DNA of 64,000 nt from Acidimicrobiales bacterium AG-414-N20 (GTDB lineage: Bacteria; Actinomycetota; Acidimicrobiia; Acidimicrobiales; MedAcidi-G1). Location: NCBI GenBank assembly GCA_003214465.1, contig QCLO01000006.1:1-64000 (forward strand), given 5' to 3'. Position numbers and translations under genes: made by a program. The notes below the pieces were generated by a model, which saw only the letters and a list, made by a program, of their open reading frames with translations, was not told where the DNA came from and did no database searches. Below are positions 19,097 to 27,835 of the stretch, piece after piece (positions within the stretch are counted from its first letter, which is position 1; each line of letters opens with the position of its first letter).

Positions 19097-20702
19097 TAAT
19101 TCTTTACGACATAGCCAGAGAGCACCTCTGGCGCTGAAAGTAATAGCTTTAATCACTGCTTTTCTCTTCGCGTGTCCAGGTTTATATCTAGTTTGGAGAA
19201 ATATAACCAGCGATTCAGACCCTCTAGGTCTACTTTTTTCAGAGCAAACTCTCTCGCCTCTCATGAGAACTGTCAACCTAACGGTGTTGGTTACTTTGTC
19301 AGCAGCAATTTTGGGAACAGGCTTGGCCTGGCTGACTATCCGAACGGATCTTCCTTCGCGTCGAATACTCAAAATAGTTCTTCCTCTTCCACTTGTTTTT
19401 CCTACCTTTGTGGGAGCTGCAGCTTTTATAAGAACACTTAATCCTGGTGGGCTAGCTAATGATCTCGTCGAAAAAATTGGAATAGATAAGACACTAGAAT
19501 TACATGGTTTATTCGGAGCTTGGCTTGTTCTTACACTTTTCACCTACCCATACGTGTATTTACCTATCGCCGCCAGATTAAAAAATCTTCCAATTTCCCT
19601 AGAAGAAAGTGCTCGTTTGCTTGGTGATTCAAGTTGGGCAACTTTCAGAAAAGTCATTCTTCCGCAAATTGCATCTTCACTGCTTGCTGGATCATTGCTA
19701 GTTTTTTTATACACAATCAGTGACTTCGGTGCCGTTCAACTCATGCGATACGACACTCTTACCAGAGCCATCTGGACTACACGATTAAGTAACCAACCCG
19801 TTTCTTTTGCTCTCGCTTTAATACTTTTATCATTTGCCGCTATTGCCGTAATAATAGAAACTCTTTTAAGCCGTAGATTTAGGAAACCCGACATAACGAC
19901 TCAAGCAGAAATTGTTCTCACTCCCTTGAACAAGTGGAAAACACCAGCTATTGCCGCAAGTTGGATCATCGTGTTTTTAGCTCTCATCACTCCTACCATT
20001 GCTCTAGGTGACTGGGCGGCCGATGGCTTACTGAGAGAATTCAGAGGTGGTCGTCCTTTATTTATCGAATTTGAAGACATAATCAAACCAACAATCAATA
20101 CTGCATGGGTGAGTATGCTCACAGCAATAATTGCCGCCGCTATCGTTTTGCCAGTTTCTTATCTCGTTGCAAAATACAGATCTTCAATTGGCAATACGGC
20201 AAATGCGGTTATGACTTCAACTTTTGCCATGCCTGGTCTTCTTATTGCGTTATCGATGTTCTTTTGGACTCTTAGGACATCATGGGCTGCTGAACATTTG
20301 CGGGGGACAATAGTAATACTCATTTTTGCATACCTCGTAAGATTTAGCGCCCAAGCTCTTGCTCCAGCCCGAGCAGCCGTGGCTTCTATTCCTGCGAGCT
20401 TAGAAGATGCATCTCAAGTGCTCGGAGCAAGTAAAGTTAAACGTTTTTTTACTGTAGATCTACCTGTAGTAACACCTGGTCTGCTTGCAGGTTCAGGTTT
20501 GGTCCTAATGTCAACAATGAAAGAACTGCCAATAACTCTTCTTGTGGCTCCGTTTGAATTCCCGACTCTTACGACCAAAATATTTCAATCTTTTGAAGAT
20601 GCTTTTGTAGCTGAAGGAGGCTTGTTAGCACTTATTCTCGTTTTACTATCTGCTGTCTTGACTTGGATTTTAGTTATCCGTCGATCTGATCATTTGGCTT
20701 AG
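19080..20702 (+). CDS. fbpB: Ferric-iron ABC transporter permease (double-domain FbpB type)
   Basis: The 540-residue inner-membrane protein carries two binding-protein-dependent permease domains, giving about 12 helices. Each half has an EAA-type coupling loop (LEESARLLGDSSWATFRKVILPQI and LEDASQVLGASKVKRFFTVDLPVV) that docks on the ATPase. The size and double architecture are those of FbpB/SfuB/FutB. The GTG start at 19080 overlaps the binding-protein gene. The cognate ATPase is most probably the gene at 13871. Confidence 0.9.
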   Translation: MEFLTSNSLRHSQRAPLALKVIALITAFLFACPGLYLVWRNITSDSDPLGLLFSEQTLSPLMRTVNLTVLVTLSAAILGTGLAWLTIRTDLPSRRILKIVLPLPLVFPTFVGAAAFIRTLNPGGLANDLVEKIGIDKTLELHGLFGAWLVLTLFTYPYVYLPIAARLKNLPISLEESARLLGDSSWATFRKVILPQIASSLLAGSLLVFLYTISDFGAVQLMRYDTLTRAIWTTRLSNQPVSFALALILLSFAAIAVIIETLLSRRFRKPDITTQAEIVLTPLNKWKTPAIAASWIIVFLALITPTIALGDWAADGLLREFRGGRPLFIEFEDIIKPTINTAWVSMLTAIIAAAIVLPVSYLVAKYRSSIGNTANAVMTSTFAMPGLLIALSMFFWTLRTSWAAEHLRGTIVILIFAYLVRFSAQALAPARAAVASIPASLEDASQVLGASKVKRFFTVDLPVVTPGLLAGSGLVLMSTMKELPITLLVAPFEFPTLTTKIFQSFEDAFVAEGGLLALILVLLSAVLTWILVIRRSDHLA

Positions 20703-20704
20703 TT

Positions 20705-22147
20705 TTGGGCGAGAAAAATTCTCTTCGAAAGTTAATGCTCTTTGTCGGATTTTTAGTTTTTGGTATCTCTGCGATTGCTATACCTTCACGTTCTACATAC
20801 GGAGCCCAAGTAAGTGTTGATGAACCTCAGTACCTTCTGACAGCTTTAAGTATTGGCGAAGATCTAGATCTGGATATTTCTGATGAAATTGAAGAAGAAA
20901 AATTCAGAAGTTTTCATGAAATAGGTCTGAACACGCAGACAATTGATATGAATTCGTCCGGACAGAGATTGAGTCCACACGACCCACTCCTTCCACTGCT
21001 TCTTTCCGTTCCTATGCGAATAGCGGGATGGGTTGGAGCCCGTGCCCTATTAGCAGTTTTTGCTGGCTTATTAGCCTCAAGTACTCTTTGGGTGGCAGTA
21101 CGGAGATTCAAAGTATCTCCGAAAACTGCGGCTTGGGTAGTTGGTGCTTTTGGTGCAGCCCCTCCGCTATGTAGTTATGGAAGTCAAATTTACCCTGAAG
21201 TTCCAGCAGCCTTAGCTGTGGTTTTGGCTATCGCATCAGCTACAGGAGCTCCTTCAAAACGAAACGCTGCTGCATTTGTACTGTCTATCACTGCCCTCCC
21301 TTGGCTTTCCGTCAAATACATGCCAGTTGCTTTAACAATTTTTCTTTTAGTTGCATTCGTTAAGAAAAAAACTGAGCGTCAGTTTATATCTGCCTATACA
21401 GCAGTGTCTTTTGTTTTAATGGCAGCTATCTATCTTCTTTTTCACAAATTTGTTTATCAAGGTTGGACTGTCTATTCAGCCGGTGATCATTTTATAGAAA
21501 ATGAGTTCAATGTAATTGGAGGTGATCCTGACATATGGGGTCGATCAAAAAGATTTATAGGTTTATTAGTAGATAGAGGATTCGGTCTTGCAGCTTGGAC
21601 TCCTTCTTTTCTTATTTTTCCTGCTGCCTTTGGATTTCTTTGCAAGAAAAAAATTGACAGTTGGCAATATCTGGTTTTTCCTTTTCTAATTGGCTGGTCT
21701 ACTGCAACGTGGCTGGCTTTCACAATGCATGGATGGTGGTGGCCAGGCAGACAAACTGTCGCTGTTCTACCTTTAGCTGTCATTGCAATTGCTATAGCAA
21801 TTGATAATTTCAAGAAATTTCTTTTCCCTACAGTTTTTGCAACAGTTGTAGGGTCCATCGGATGGATTTGGATTGCCGTTGAAGCTCAAACCGGGCGAAG
21901 AGCTTTAATTGTAGATTTTGAGGACACAAGCTGGCCTTGGTACAAGATATGGTCAAAAATCTTTCCGGATTACCACAATATGCCTGCAAATACTATGTGG
22001 ATTGCTGCGATTTGGTCTTTCGTAATAGTTCTGTTTTTCTCGATCGGATGGCGATCAGTTAACGGAAACAAGAATCCTTCCAGAAGCAAACGAGCCAACA
22101 CCGATGTGGTTACCACCGATCTCAACAGTGGTAGTTCCATCAGGTGA
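20705..22147 (+). CDS. Polytopic membrane protein, probable GT-C fold glycosyltransferase
   Basis: The 480-residue protein has roughly ten hydrophobic helices. The first extracytoplasmic loop contains VDEPQYLLTALSI; an acidic D-E-x-x-Y/H-L motif in this position is typical of GT-C transferases (PMT, ArnT and related families) that use polyprenyl-phosphate sugars. LSPHDPLLPLLL fits the same loop. I could not place it in a named family. The TTG start is 2 bases after the permease stop, so it is in the iron operon. An ATG at 20735 is an alternative start. Its last 93 bases overlap the dtxR-like gene on the other strand. Confidence 0.65.
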   Translation: MGEKNSLRKLMLFVGFLVFGISAIAIPSRSTYGAQVSVDEPQYLLTALSIGEDLDLDISDEIEEEKFRSFHEIGLNTQTIDMNSSGQRLSPHDPLLPLLLSVPMRIAGWVGARALLAVFAGLLASSTLWVAVRRFKVSPKTAAWVVGAFGAAPPLCSYGSQIYPEVPAALAVVLAIASATGAPSKRNAAAFVLSITALPWLSVKYMPVALTIFLLVAFVKKKTERQFISAYTAVSFVLMAAIYLLFHKFVYQGWTVYSAGDHFIENEFNVIGGDPDIWGRSKRFIGLLVDRGFGLAAWTPSFLIFPAAFGFLCKKKIDSWQYLVFPFLIGWSTATWLAFTMHGWWWPGRQTVAVLPLAVIAIAIAIDNFKKFLFPTVFATVVGSIGWIWIAVEAQTGRRALIVDFEDTSWPWYKIWSKIFPDYHNMPANTMWIAAIWSFVIVLFFSIGWRSVNGNKNPSRSKRANTDVVTTDLNSGSSIR

Positions 22148-22726
22148 AACAGCAGTTATACGTCCCATATTGCCTGGTTTAATTTCAGCATCTTCGAGGA
22201 ACTCCAAGAGTCCATCTGTGAATTCAAGCTCTTCTGGAATCCTTTCAACTACAAAATCTGCACCCGCTGGAAGATCGTTTAAATTAGCCATATTTTTAGG
22301 TTCTTTATAATCTGAACCTGGGATTGGATTTCCGTGAGGGCAAGTTGTCGGATCTTCAAGAACTTTTCTCATGGCATCTTCAACAGAAGTAGAAATCACA
22401 TGCTCCCATTTTCCTGCTTCATGGTGGGCCTCGGTCCACGACAAACCTAGGACGTCTGTGAGGAAACATTCAGCAAGTCTGTGCCTTCGAACCACTCTGG
22501 TAGCTAATTCCATTCCTCTTGTTGTAAGGACCACACCGTTATCGCCATCTTTCAGCAAGCCCTCCTCGGCCATTCTTTTGATCATTTCCGAAACAGCTGG
22601 CCTCGAAACATCTAATCGTTCTGCAATTCGAGCTTGTATTACTTTGAGATTGTCTTCTTCTAATTCGAAAATGGTCTCACAGTATTCTTCAAATGCAGGG
22701 TGGTGGTCGGGAGTTTGGTAAGTCAC
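22055..22726 (-). CDS. DtxR/IdeR/MntR-family metal-dependent repressor
   Basis: The 223-residue regulator has an N-terminal winged helix (IQARIAERLDVSRPAVSEMIKRMAEEGLL), a dimerisation/metal domain (RRHRLAECFLTDVLGLSW...EAGKWEHVIS...CPHGNPIPG) and a C-terminal FeoA/SH3-like domain (GNMGRITAVSPDGTTTVEIGG). It most likely binds the two operators near 13783 and 17975. Compared with diphtheria DtxR, the primary-site Met10 is Glu14 here and Cys102 is Gly, while the Glu-His of WEH is kept, so metal choice may differ. The GTG start follows the epimerase gene by 9 bases. A TAGGTTAACC sequence lies just upstream but is not a full box. Confidence 0.9.
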   Translation of the reverse strand: MTYQTPDHHPAFEEYCETIFELEEDNLKVIQARIAERLDVSRPAVSEMIKRMAEEGLLKDGDNGVVLTTRGMELATRVVRRHRLAECFLTDVLGLSWTEAHHEAGKWEHVISTSVEDAMRKVLEDPTTCPHGNPIPGSDYKEPKNMANLNDLPAGADFVVERIPEELEFTDGLLEFLEDAEIKPGNMGRITAVSPDGTTTVEIGGNHIGVGSFASGRILVSVN

Positions 22727-22735
22727 AACTATAGG

Positions 22736-23701
22736 TTAACCGACTTTTTGCAAAGTATGAAAGTGCTCTGATAATGAATTATGCCATTTGAGTTGGGATC
22801 GGAGACCAGTGTCTATAGATGTTTTAGGTTTCCATCCTAATTCGTCCATTACAAGATCTTTTGAGGCGCAAGTTAACTCCGGATCTCCGGGCCTTTTATT
22901 TAATTGTTGAAGAGTTATTGGAGCCCCAACGATTCCTTCAACAGTTCTTATTAGGTCTAAAAGTTCTATTGGTTCCGCTCCACCGGCATTTAACACACGA
23001 CTAGTTACTTTTTCTATGCTGCCCGCTAGTTGAAAAACTTCAACTATGTCATCCACGAATGTAAAAGACCTTCTTTGCCTACCCTCACCCCATAATGGAA
23101 AAGGTTCCCCGTTAAGAACAGACTCAAACATTCTGTGTATAGACATATCCGGTCTCTGCCTAGGGCCGTAAACGGTGAAGAGACGTAAACTTATGACATC
23201 TAAACCACGTTCTGCGTAAACAGATGCAAGATGCTCAGCTGCTAGTTTAGAAACCCCATATGGGCTGACAGGGTGAGGTAGATCAGTTTCTTTTGACTCG
23301 CGATTTGTCGGACCGTAAACAGAAGAGCTTGAAGCTATTACAACTCTCCGAACACTTTTTTCTAAACATTCCTCAAGTAATCGTTGTGTTGTTAGAACAT
23401 TCCTATCTAAGTGGGTTTCGAAACCTGAACCCCATGAAGTCTGAACACCAGGTTGTCCGGCTAAATGATAAACCGTGTCAACTTCGTCTAATCCTTCTAG
23501 AGATTGGGAATCTAAGACATTTGAATTCTTTAATTCAAAATTTTTATTTTTTAACGCTTTCTCTATATTTCTTCTCTTCTGTTCTGGGTCATAATTTCGC
23601 GAAAAATCATCGACACCTACCACAGATCTGCCTTTATCTAAAAGGCTGTCCGTCAAATTTGAACCTATAAATCCAGCCGCACCCGTCACTAGATCTTTCA
23701 T
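22736..23701 (-). CDS. NAD-dependent sugar-nucleotide epimerase/dehydratase (extended SDR)
   Basis: The 321-residue extended SDR has the NAD motif LVTGAAGFIGSNL near its N-terminus, VDDFS, the catalytic YGVSK with the preceding SSSSVYG, and RLFTVYGPRQRPDM. This set is typical of UDP-glucose/UDP-glucuronate 4-epimerases. The ATG at 23701 gives the standard N-terminus; a TTG at 23716 would add five residues. It is upstream of the dtxR-like gene in one transcript, and with the two glycosyltransferase-like genes nearby it may supply a sugar nucleotide for envelope glycan. Confidence 0.88.
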   Translation of the reverse strand: MKDLVTGAAGFIGSNLTDSLLDKGRSVVGVDDFSRNYDPEQKRRNIEKALKNKNFELKNSNVLDSQSLEGLDEVDTVYHLAGQPGVQTSWGSGFETHLDRNVLTTQRLLEECLEKSVRRVVIASSSSVYGPTNRESKETDLPHPVSPYGVSKLAAEHLASVYAERGLDVISLRLFTVYGPRQRPDMSIHRMFESVLNGEPFPLWGEGRQRRSFTFVDDIVEVFQLAGSIEKVTSRVLNAGGAEPIELLDLIRTVEGIVGAPITLQQLNKRPGDPELTCASKDLVMDELGWKPKTSIDTGLRSQLKWHNSLSEHFHTLQKVG

Positions 23702-23754
23702 ATTCACTAACCTCAATCTAGAATCTTAGTGATGGAAAGGATAATTGATAAATT

Positions 23755-23898
23755 ATGAGAGGCAACCTTTACATAAAATATCTTACAATTTTATTTTTAT
23801 CTCTAATCGCGATTTTTGCTGCTTGTGGTTCCGATGATGGTCGCCATGTCAGAGATGTTAATAGCTCTCCTAGGGCAAATATTATTGTTGCTGTCTAA
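23755..23898 (+). CDS. Small predicted lipoprotein, 47 residues
   Basis: An ATG at 23755 opens a 47-residue frame ending in TAA at 23896-23898. It has a basic start, a 14-residue hydrophobic core (LTILFLSLIAIFAA) and a Cys at 24 (IFAAC) followed by GSDDG. That is a lipoprotein signal like the one of the FEA1-like protein ([11 protein letters not shown]). After lipidation only 24 residues would remain. It lies in the divergent gap after the epimerase start, and its stop overlaps the end of the convergent SDR gene by 4 bases. It may be a real microprotein or the decayed start of a longer lipoprotein. Confidence 0.5.
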   Translation: MRGNLYIKYLTILFLSLIAIFAACGSDDGRHVRDVNSSPRANIIVAV

Positions 23899-24884
23899 TT
23901 AAAAACTCCGCCGGTTAACTGTTCGCTTAATTCCCAGAGCTCCCCCGCGGCTTTATCATCTAATATATGACTAGCCATACTGCATGACCCTGGTGAAGAA
24001 TCTTCCGATGCCAGAGGAACACCTAATTGACAATCAGCCAAATAGTGACCCCCTTGACTTTCAAGAGACTTCTCAACACAGGCCCAAACTGTTGTAGCCG
24101 CTCCTGCTTCAACAGTTTTAGGGCTCATCATGTTGTCACTACTATTTGAATCTTCGTCCGCTGAAATTTGTGCTTTTCGTCTTTCCATTAGGCTCGCCAT
24201 ATCTTCTTCTGTCATGTGTCGTCCCAATTCAGTGAAAATCATCCCTGGGTGAACTGAAAAAGCATGGATTCCTTTCTCCGCATAGCGTCGATCAAACTCT
24301 CTGGCAAACAAGGCGTTAGCTGATTTTGATTGCCCGTAACTGTCCCATCCGTCATAATCACGTCTTTCAAACATTGGGTCATCTAAATTTACACCGCAAA
24401 TAAGATGCGCTCCGGAAGATAAACATACAACCCTTGAAGCTCCTGATTTCTCCAATGCAGGCATCATTAATCCGGTAAATAGATAGTGCCCTAAATGATT
24501 AACTCCAAACTGTTGCTCAAAACCGTCAGTTGTGTGGCCAAATGGAGTGCACATTATTCCAGCGTTGTTCACTAAAAGATCTAGGCTTTCATTCTTACTG
24601 AGAAATTCTTCAGCGGAAGATCTGACATCTTCGAGAGATGCCAAGTTGAGTTCGTGCAGCTCAAGTTTGGCTTCAGAATTGCTCGATAGAATTCTTTCTT
24701 TAGCTTCCAAATTTTTTGTATTGTCTCTTGCCGCCATAATGACTGAGGCCCCAGCCGCTGCTAGAGCACGTGCTGTTTCTTCACCAAGTCCACCTGAAGC
24801 CCCCGTAACTAGAACTTTCTTACCAGATAAATCAAGACCTTCTAAAATTTCATTTGTTGTTGTTTCTTTATTCCATTTACTCAC
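23895..24884 (-). CDS. Short-chain dehydrogenase, retinol-dehydrogenase-like
   Basis: The 329-residue SDR has the NAD(P) motif VTGASGGLGEETARALAAAG, the LVNNAGIM motif, a catalytic Ser in VVCLSSGAH and YGQSKSAN with the catalytic Tyr and Lys. The long C-terminal part and sequence style match the RDH/WWOX-like oxidoreductases common in actinobacteria. I placed the start at GTG 24884, five bases after AAGGAGG, rather than at a TTG 18 bases earlier that lies before the ribosome-binding site. Substrate unknown. Confidence 0.85.
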   Translation of the reverse strand: MSKWNKETTTNEILEGLDLSGKKVLVTGASGGLGEETARALAAAGASVIMAARDNTKNLEAKERILSSNSEAKLELHELNLASLEDVRSSAEEFLSKNESLDLLVNNAGIMCTPFGHTTDGFEQQFGVNHLGHYLFTGLMMPALEKSGASRVVCLSSGAHLICGVNLDDPMFERRDYDGWDSYGQSKSANALFAREFDRRYAEKGIHAFSVHPGMIFTELGRHMTEEDMASLMERRKAQISADEDSNSSDNMMSPKTVEAGAATTVWACVEKSLESQGGHYLADCQLGVPLASEDSSPGSCSMASHILDDKAAGELWELSEQLTGGVFN

Positions 24885-24889
24885 AGCTT

Positions 24890-24896
24890 CCTCCTT
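24890..24896 (-). promoter_or_regulatory. Shine-Dalgarno fixing the GTG start of the SDR gene
   Basis: AAGGAGG on the minus strand ends 5 bases before the GTG at 24884. The upstream in-frame TTG at 24902 would place this site inside the coding region, so the GTG is preferred. Confidence 0.7.
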
Positions 24897-25009
24897 CAAC
24901 AATCAACAATCTAGACCAGAAAGATTGTTTCTAATGATTGGGCTAAATCAAACACTCCATGGCAGTATGTTTTAAACAGACTTGAATAAGACACCTAAGA
25001 GGAGAATGG

Positions 25010-26155
25010 ATGAAAACACCAGTAACTGAAATGCTAGGAATCGAATTTCCTATTCTCGCATTTAGTCATTGCAGAGATGTAGTAGCTGCGGTTTCTAAAG
25101 CTGGTGGTCTGGGAGTGCTGGGAGCTGTAGGTCACAGCGATCAGGATCTTGAGATCGATTTGAAATGGATCGAGGAAGAAGTTGGCGATTTTCCATACGG
25201 AGTTGACCTAATAGTCCCAGCTCGATACGCCGGAGACGGTGAAGGGGGCTTAAAAATCGAAGATATTGCTGCCATGATTCCTGATGAACATAGAAAATTT
25301 TTGGAAGAACTACTTGAACGGTATGAAGTGCCAGAAGAAGCCCCTGAGGAATCAAAATCATCTAATAGCTGGTCGGAGAGATCTACTGACGCCCCTTTTT
25401 CTGCAAATCGTGCTGCCCGTCAAATAGAAATAGCTTTAGCTCATAGACCATCCTTAATGGCCAATGCGTTAGGGCCTCCTCCCAAGGAAATGATCGACAA
25501 ATGTCATGACGCAGGTGTGAAAGTAGCTGCATTGGCAGGAGCACGCACACACGCTGAAAGACACGTGAACGCAGGGGTCGACATGATAATCGCTCAAGGT
25601 TACGAGGCGGGAGGCCACACAGGTGAAATAGGATCTATGGTTTTAATCCCAGAAATTGTTGACGCCGCAGGTTCTGTACCTGTTGTTGGTGCTGGAGGTA
25701 TCGGAAGGGGCAGACAGATGGCAGCGGCAATGGCTTTAGGGGCAGCTGGGGTCTGGTGTGGCTCAGTATGGTTAACCACTGAAGAAGCAGAAACTCACCC
25801 CGTAGTAAAAGAAAAAATGTTAGCTGCAGGGTCTGGTGACACCCTCAGGTCGCGTTCTCTGACAGGTAAACCCGCAAGAATGTTAAAAAGTGCTTGGACC
25901 GAAGAATGGGCTAGAGAAGATACCCCTGATCCTCTCGGTATGCCTTTGCAACCCATTTTAACTGACGGTTCGCAGGCCCGAATTAATAGAACAGCTCATC
26001 ATTCTGGTTCCGGATCAGAGAAACTTGCAACTTATTTCGTAGGCCAGATTGTCGGGTCAATGAACCGGGCACGACCGGCTGGTCAAGTTGTTATAGATAT
26101 GATTGAGGAATTTATCGAATCTTGCGAATATCTAGCTAAGCAATTAGAAACTTGA
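25010..26155 (+). CDS. Nitronate monooxygenase/2-nitropropane dioxygenase-family flavoprotein
   Basis: This 381-residue FMN TIM-barrel protein has KAGGLGVLGAVGH near the N-terminus, GVKVAALAGARTHAERHVNAGVDMIIAQGYEAGGHTGEIG (residues ~165-205) and PVVGAGGIGRGRQMAAAMALGAAGVWCGSVWL, the FMN phosphate site. The AGGHTG segment is diagnostic of the family. A central acidic stretch of about 50 residues (EVPEEAPEESKSS) is an insertion. The ATG follows a GAGGAGA ribosome-binding site. Members oxidise nitronates or act as enoyl reductases; the substrate here is not evident. Confidence 0.87.
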   Translation: MKTPVTEMLGIEFPILAFSHCRDVVAAVSKAGGLGVLGAVGHSDQDLEIDLKWIEEEVGDFPYGVDLIVPARYAGDGEGGLKIEDIAAMIPDEHRKFLEELLERYEVPEEAPEESKSSNSWSERSTDAPFSANRAARQIEIALAHRPSLMANALGPPPKEMIDKCHDAGVKVAALAGARTHAERHVNAGVDMIIAQGYEAGGHTGEIGSMVLIPEIVDAAGSVPVVGAGGIGRGRQMAAAMALGAAGVWCGSVWLTTEEAETHPVVKEKMLAAGSGDTLRSRSLTGKPARMLKSAWTEEWAREDTPDPLGMPLQPILTDGSQARINRTAHHSGSGSEKLATYFVGQIVGSMNRARPAGQVVIDMIEEFIESCEYLAKQLET

Positions 26156-26160
26156 CTTAA

Positions 26161-26985
26161 TCACACATTTATTGTTTCAAGATCAGATGGAAGAATAATT
26201 TCCCCGTCAAAATGTTCAGAAGCAATTTGTATCCATTGGTCAATATCTTCTTGCGTTGAAGGGGCAGGCACGCAGTGGTTTAGAACAAGGGTTTTAACTC
26301 CTGCCCTCTTCGCTGTGCGAGCCGCATCTTCAACCGTCGAATGATAATCAAGGACGTCTAAAAGGCGTTTTATTGGAAGCTGTTTAATCAGGTCGTCTCT
26401 TATGACGGTCTGTACGTACACATCTGCACCTGAGCAAAGCTCATCTAGGCCCGCACATGGGATCGTATCTCCTGCTAAAACAATCGAACTGCCTTCTGCT
26501 TCAATTCTGTATCCAACCGTCGGGTGGACTGGCTTGTGATCAGTAATAGCTGCGGTAATTCGTACCTGTTCGTCGTCTAAGACAACTCCTGCAGCAGTCT
26601 CACTCACTTCAAGCTGAGGCGGTGAATCCAAATCTGAGTGATGCTCAATTCGATATCCAATATCGGGCCCAAGCATTTTTAGGGTGTTTTCAATAAAATC
26701 CTCCGTGCCTTCTGGGCCAACTATCGGCAGAGGTGGAGCCGGAAACCCCTGAATCCACCTCGTCGTAATAAAATCATTGACATCTGTTACATGGTCACTA
26801 TGTAAATGGGTAAGAAGAAGCCTCTCAATAGTTATAGGTAAGGTTCCTGCAGCTGCCAAACGCATCAGACAACCCCTTCCACAATCAATCAGAAAATTCC
26901 GACCGGCCACTTTGATCAACTGCGAGGGACCAGAACGATTAGGGTCTGGAAGCGGACTACCAGTTCCCGTCATAATTAATTCCAC
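26161..26985 (-). CDS. MBL-fold metallohydrolase (RNase Z-like/lactonase-like)
   Basis: The 274-residue metallo-beta-lactamase-fold hydrolase has TGTGSPLPDPNRSGPS at the start, LLTHLHSDHVTDV with the HxHxDH metal motif, a distal metal Asp in IVLAGDTIPC and VLNHCVPAP at the end. The N-terminus is the form seen in RNase Z/ElaC relatives, but the tRNA-binding exosite arm is not apparent, so it is better called a generic MBL hydrolase. The GTG at 26985 gives the usual MELxxxGTG start; ATG 26973 is the alternative. It ends 5 bases after the convergent nitronate-monooxygenase stop and starts 4 bases after the upstream SDR gene. Confidence 0.85.
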   Translation of the reverse strand: MELIMTGTGSPLPDPNRSGPSQLIKVAGRNFLIDCGRGCLMRLAAAGTLPITIERLLLTHLHSDHVTDVNDFITTRWIQGFPAPPLPIVGPEGTEDFIENTLKMLGPDIGYRIEHHSDLDSPPQLEVSETAAGVVLDDEQVRITAAITDHKPVHPTVGYRIEAEGSSIVLAGDTIPCAGLDELCSGADVYVQTVIRDDLIKQLPIKRLLDVLDYHSTVEDAARTAKRAGVKTLVLNHCVPAPSTQEDIDQWIQIASEHFDGEIILPSDLETINV

Positions 26986-26989
26986 TTGA

Positions 26990-27760
26990 TCAACTCAGAT
27001 TGTTAAAACTAACGAGTCCTCCGCCATCGAGAACTAACGTTTGACCTGTCATCCATCCAGATGACTCACTCGAAAGATACAAAGCAGCCGATGCTATGTC
27101 CTGAGTCTCTCCCAGGCGTTTTAGAGGATAACTTTGAGCCACAATGTCACCCTGTCCGCCTTCCCATAAGGCCTTTGCGAAATCTGTCTTGATTAAACCT
27201 GGTGCAATAGCGTTAACTCGAACTCCGGGCGCAAGTTCCGCAGCTAATTGCATGGTTAAATGAATCAAAGCCGCTTTGGTTATGTCATAGGGGCCAAGTA
27301 TCGGGTTAGTTGAAAGTCCTCCCACTGAGGAAATGTTGACGATGTTTCCACCGTTTTCTTTCATCCACATGTTCCAACATTTTTGACTCCACAACAATGG
27401 CCCTGTGAGATTTACTTCGATTGTTTTGTCCCAGCGAGGAACATCAACATCTATTGTCGGCCCAGCATACGGGTTCGTCGCTGCATTGTTAATGAGAATA
27501 TCCACACTTCCGAAAGTCGAAAGTGTGGCTTGAACCGCGCGTTCGATATCTTCGATACGCCCAGCATTGCCAGCCTCAAATGCTAAATCACCGCCGGTTG
27601 CTTCAGTAATTTCTTTTACAGCTTCCTCGCACACCTCTGCCTTGCGGCTGGTAATCATTACTTTTGCTCCAGCTGAAGCAAGTTCGGAAGCTATTGCCTT
27701 GCCGATACCTCGAGAACCGCCTGTTACTATCGCTACTTTTCCGTTTAAATCTGTATCCAT
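26990..27760 (-). CDS. SDR-family oxidoreductase (FabG-like)
   Basis: The 256-residue classical SDR has NAD(P) motif VTGGSRGIGKAIASELASAG, ILINNAATNP, a catalytic Ser in VNISSVGG, YDITKAALIH with Tyr/Lys and the late LVLDGGGLV. In this family it reduces or oxidises a 3-hydroxy group, often on an acyl-CoA or steroid-like substrate in actinobacteria. It starts at ATG 27760 and is followed after 4 bases by the MBL hydrolase gene, so the two are likely co-transcribed. Confidence 0.88.
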   Translation of the reverse strand: MDTDLNGKVAIVTGGSRGIGKAIASELASAGAKVMITSRKAEVCEEAVKEITEATGGDLAFEAGNAGRIEDIERAVQATLSTFGSVDILINNAATNPYAGPTIDVDVPRWDKTIEVNLTGPLLWSQKCWNMWMKENGGNIVNISSVGGLSTNPILGPYDITKAALIHLTMQLAAELAPGVRVNAIAPGLIKTDFAKALWEGGQGDIVAQSYPLKRLGETQDIASAALYLSSESSGWMTGQTLVLDGGGLVSFNNLS

Positions 27761-27835
27761 GTGTCGACTTTATCTACTAAAAGATCTGATGGGCCGATCA
27801 GGCAAAAGATGTGGAAACTCTGCAAAGATTAAGTC

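Noticed and set aside
22727-22741. A third DtxR box upstream of the repressor gene (TAGGTTAACC)
   Set aside because: Only a half-site-like palindrome; it lacks the CCTAA arm present in the two good operators.
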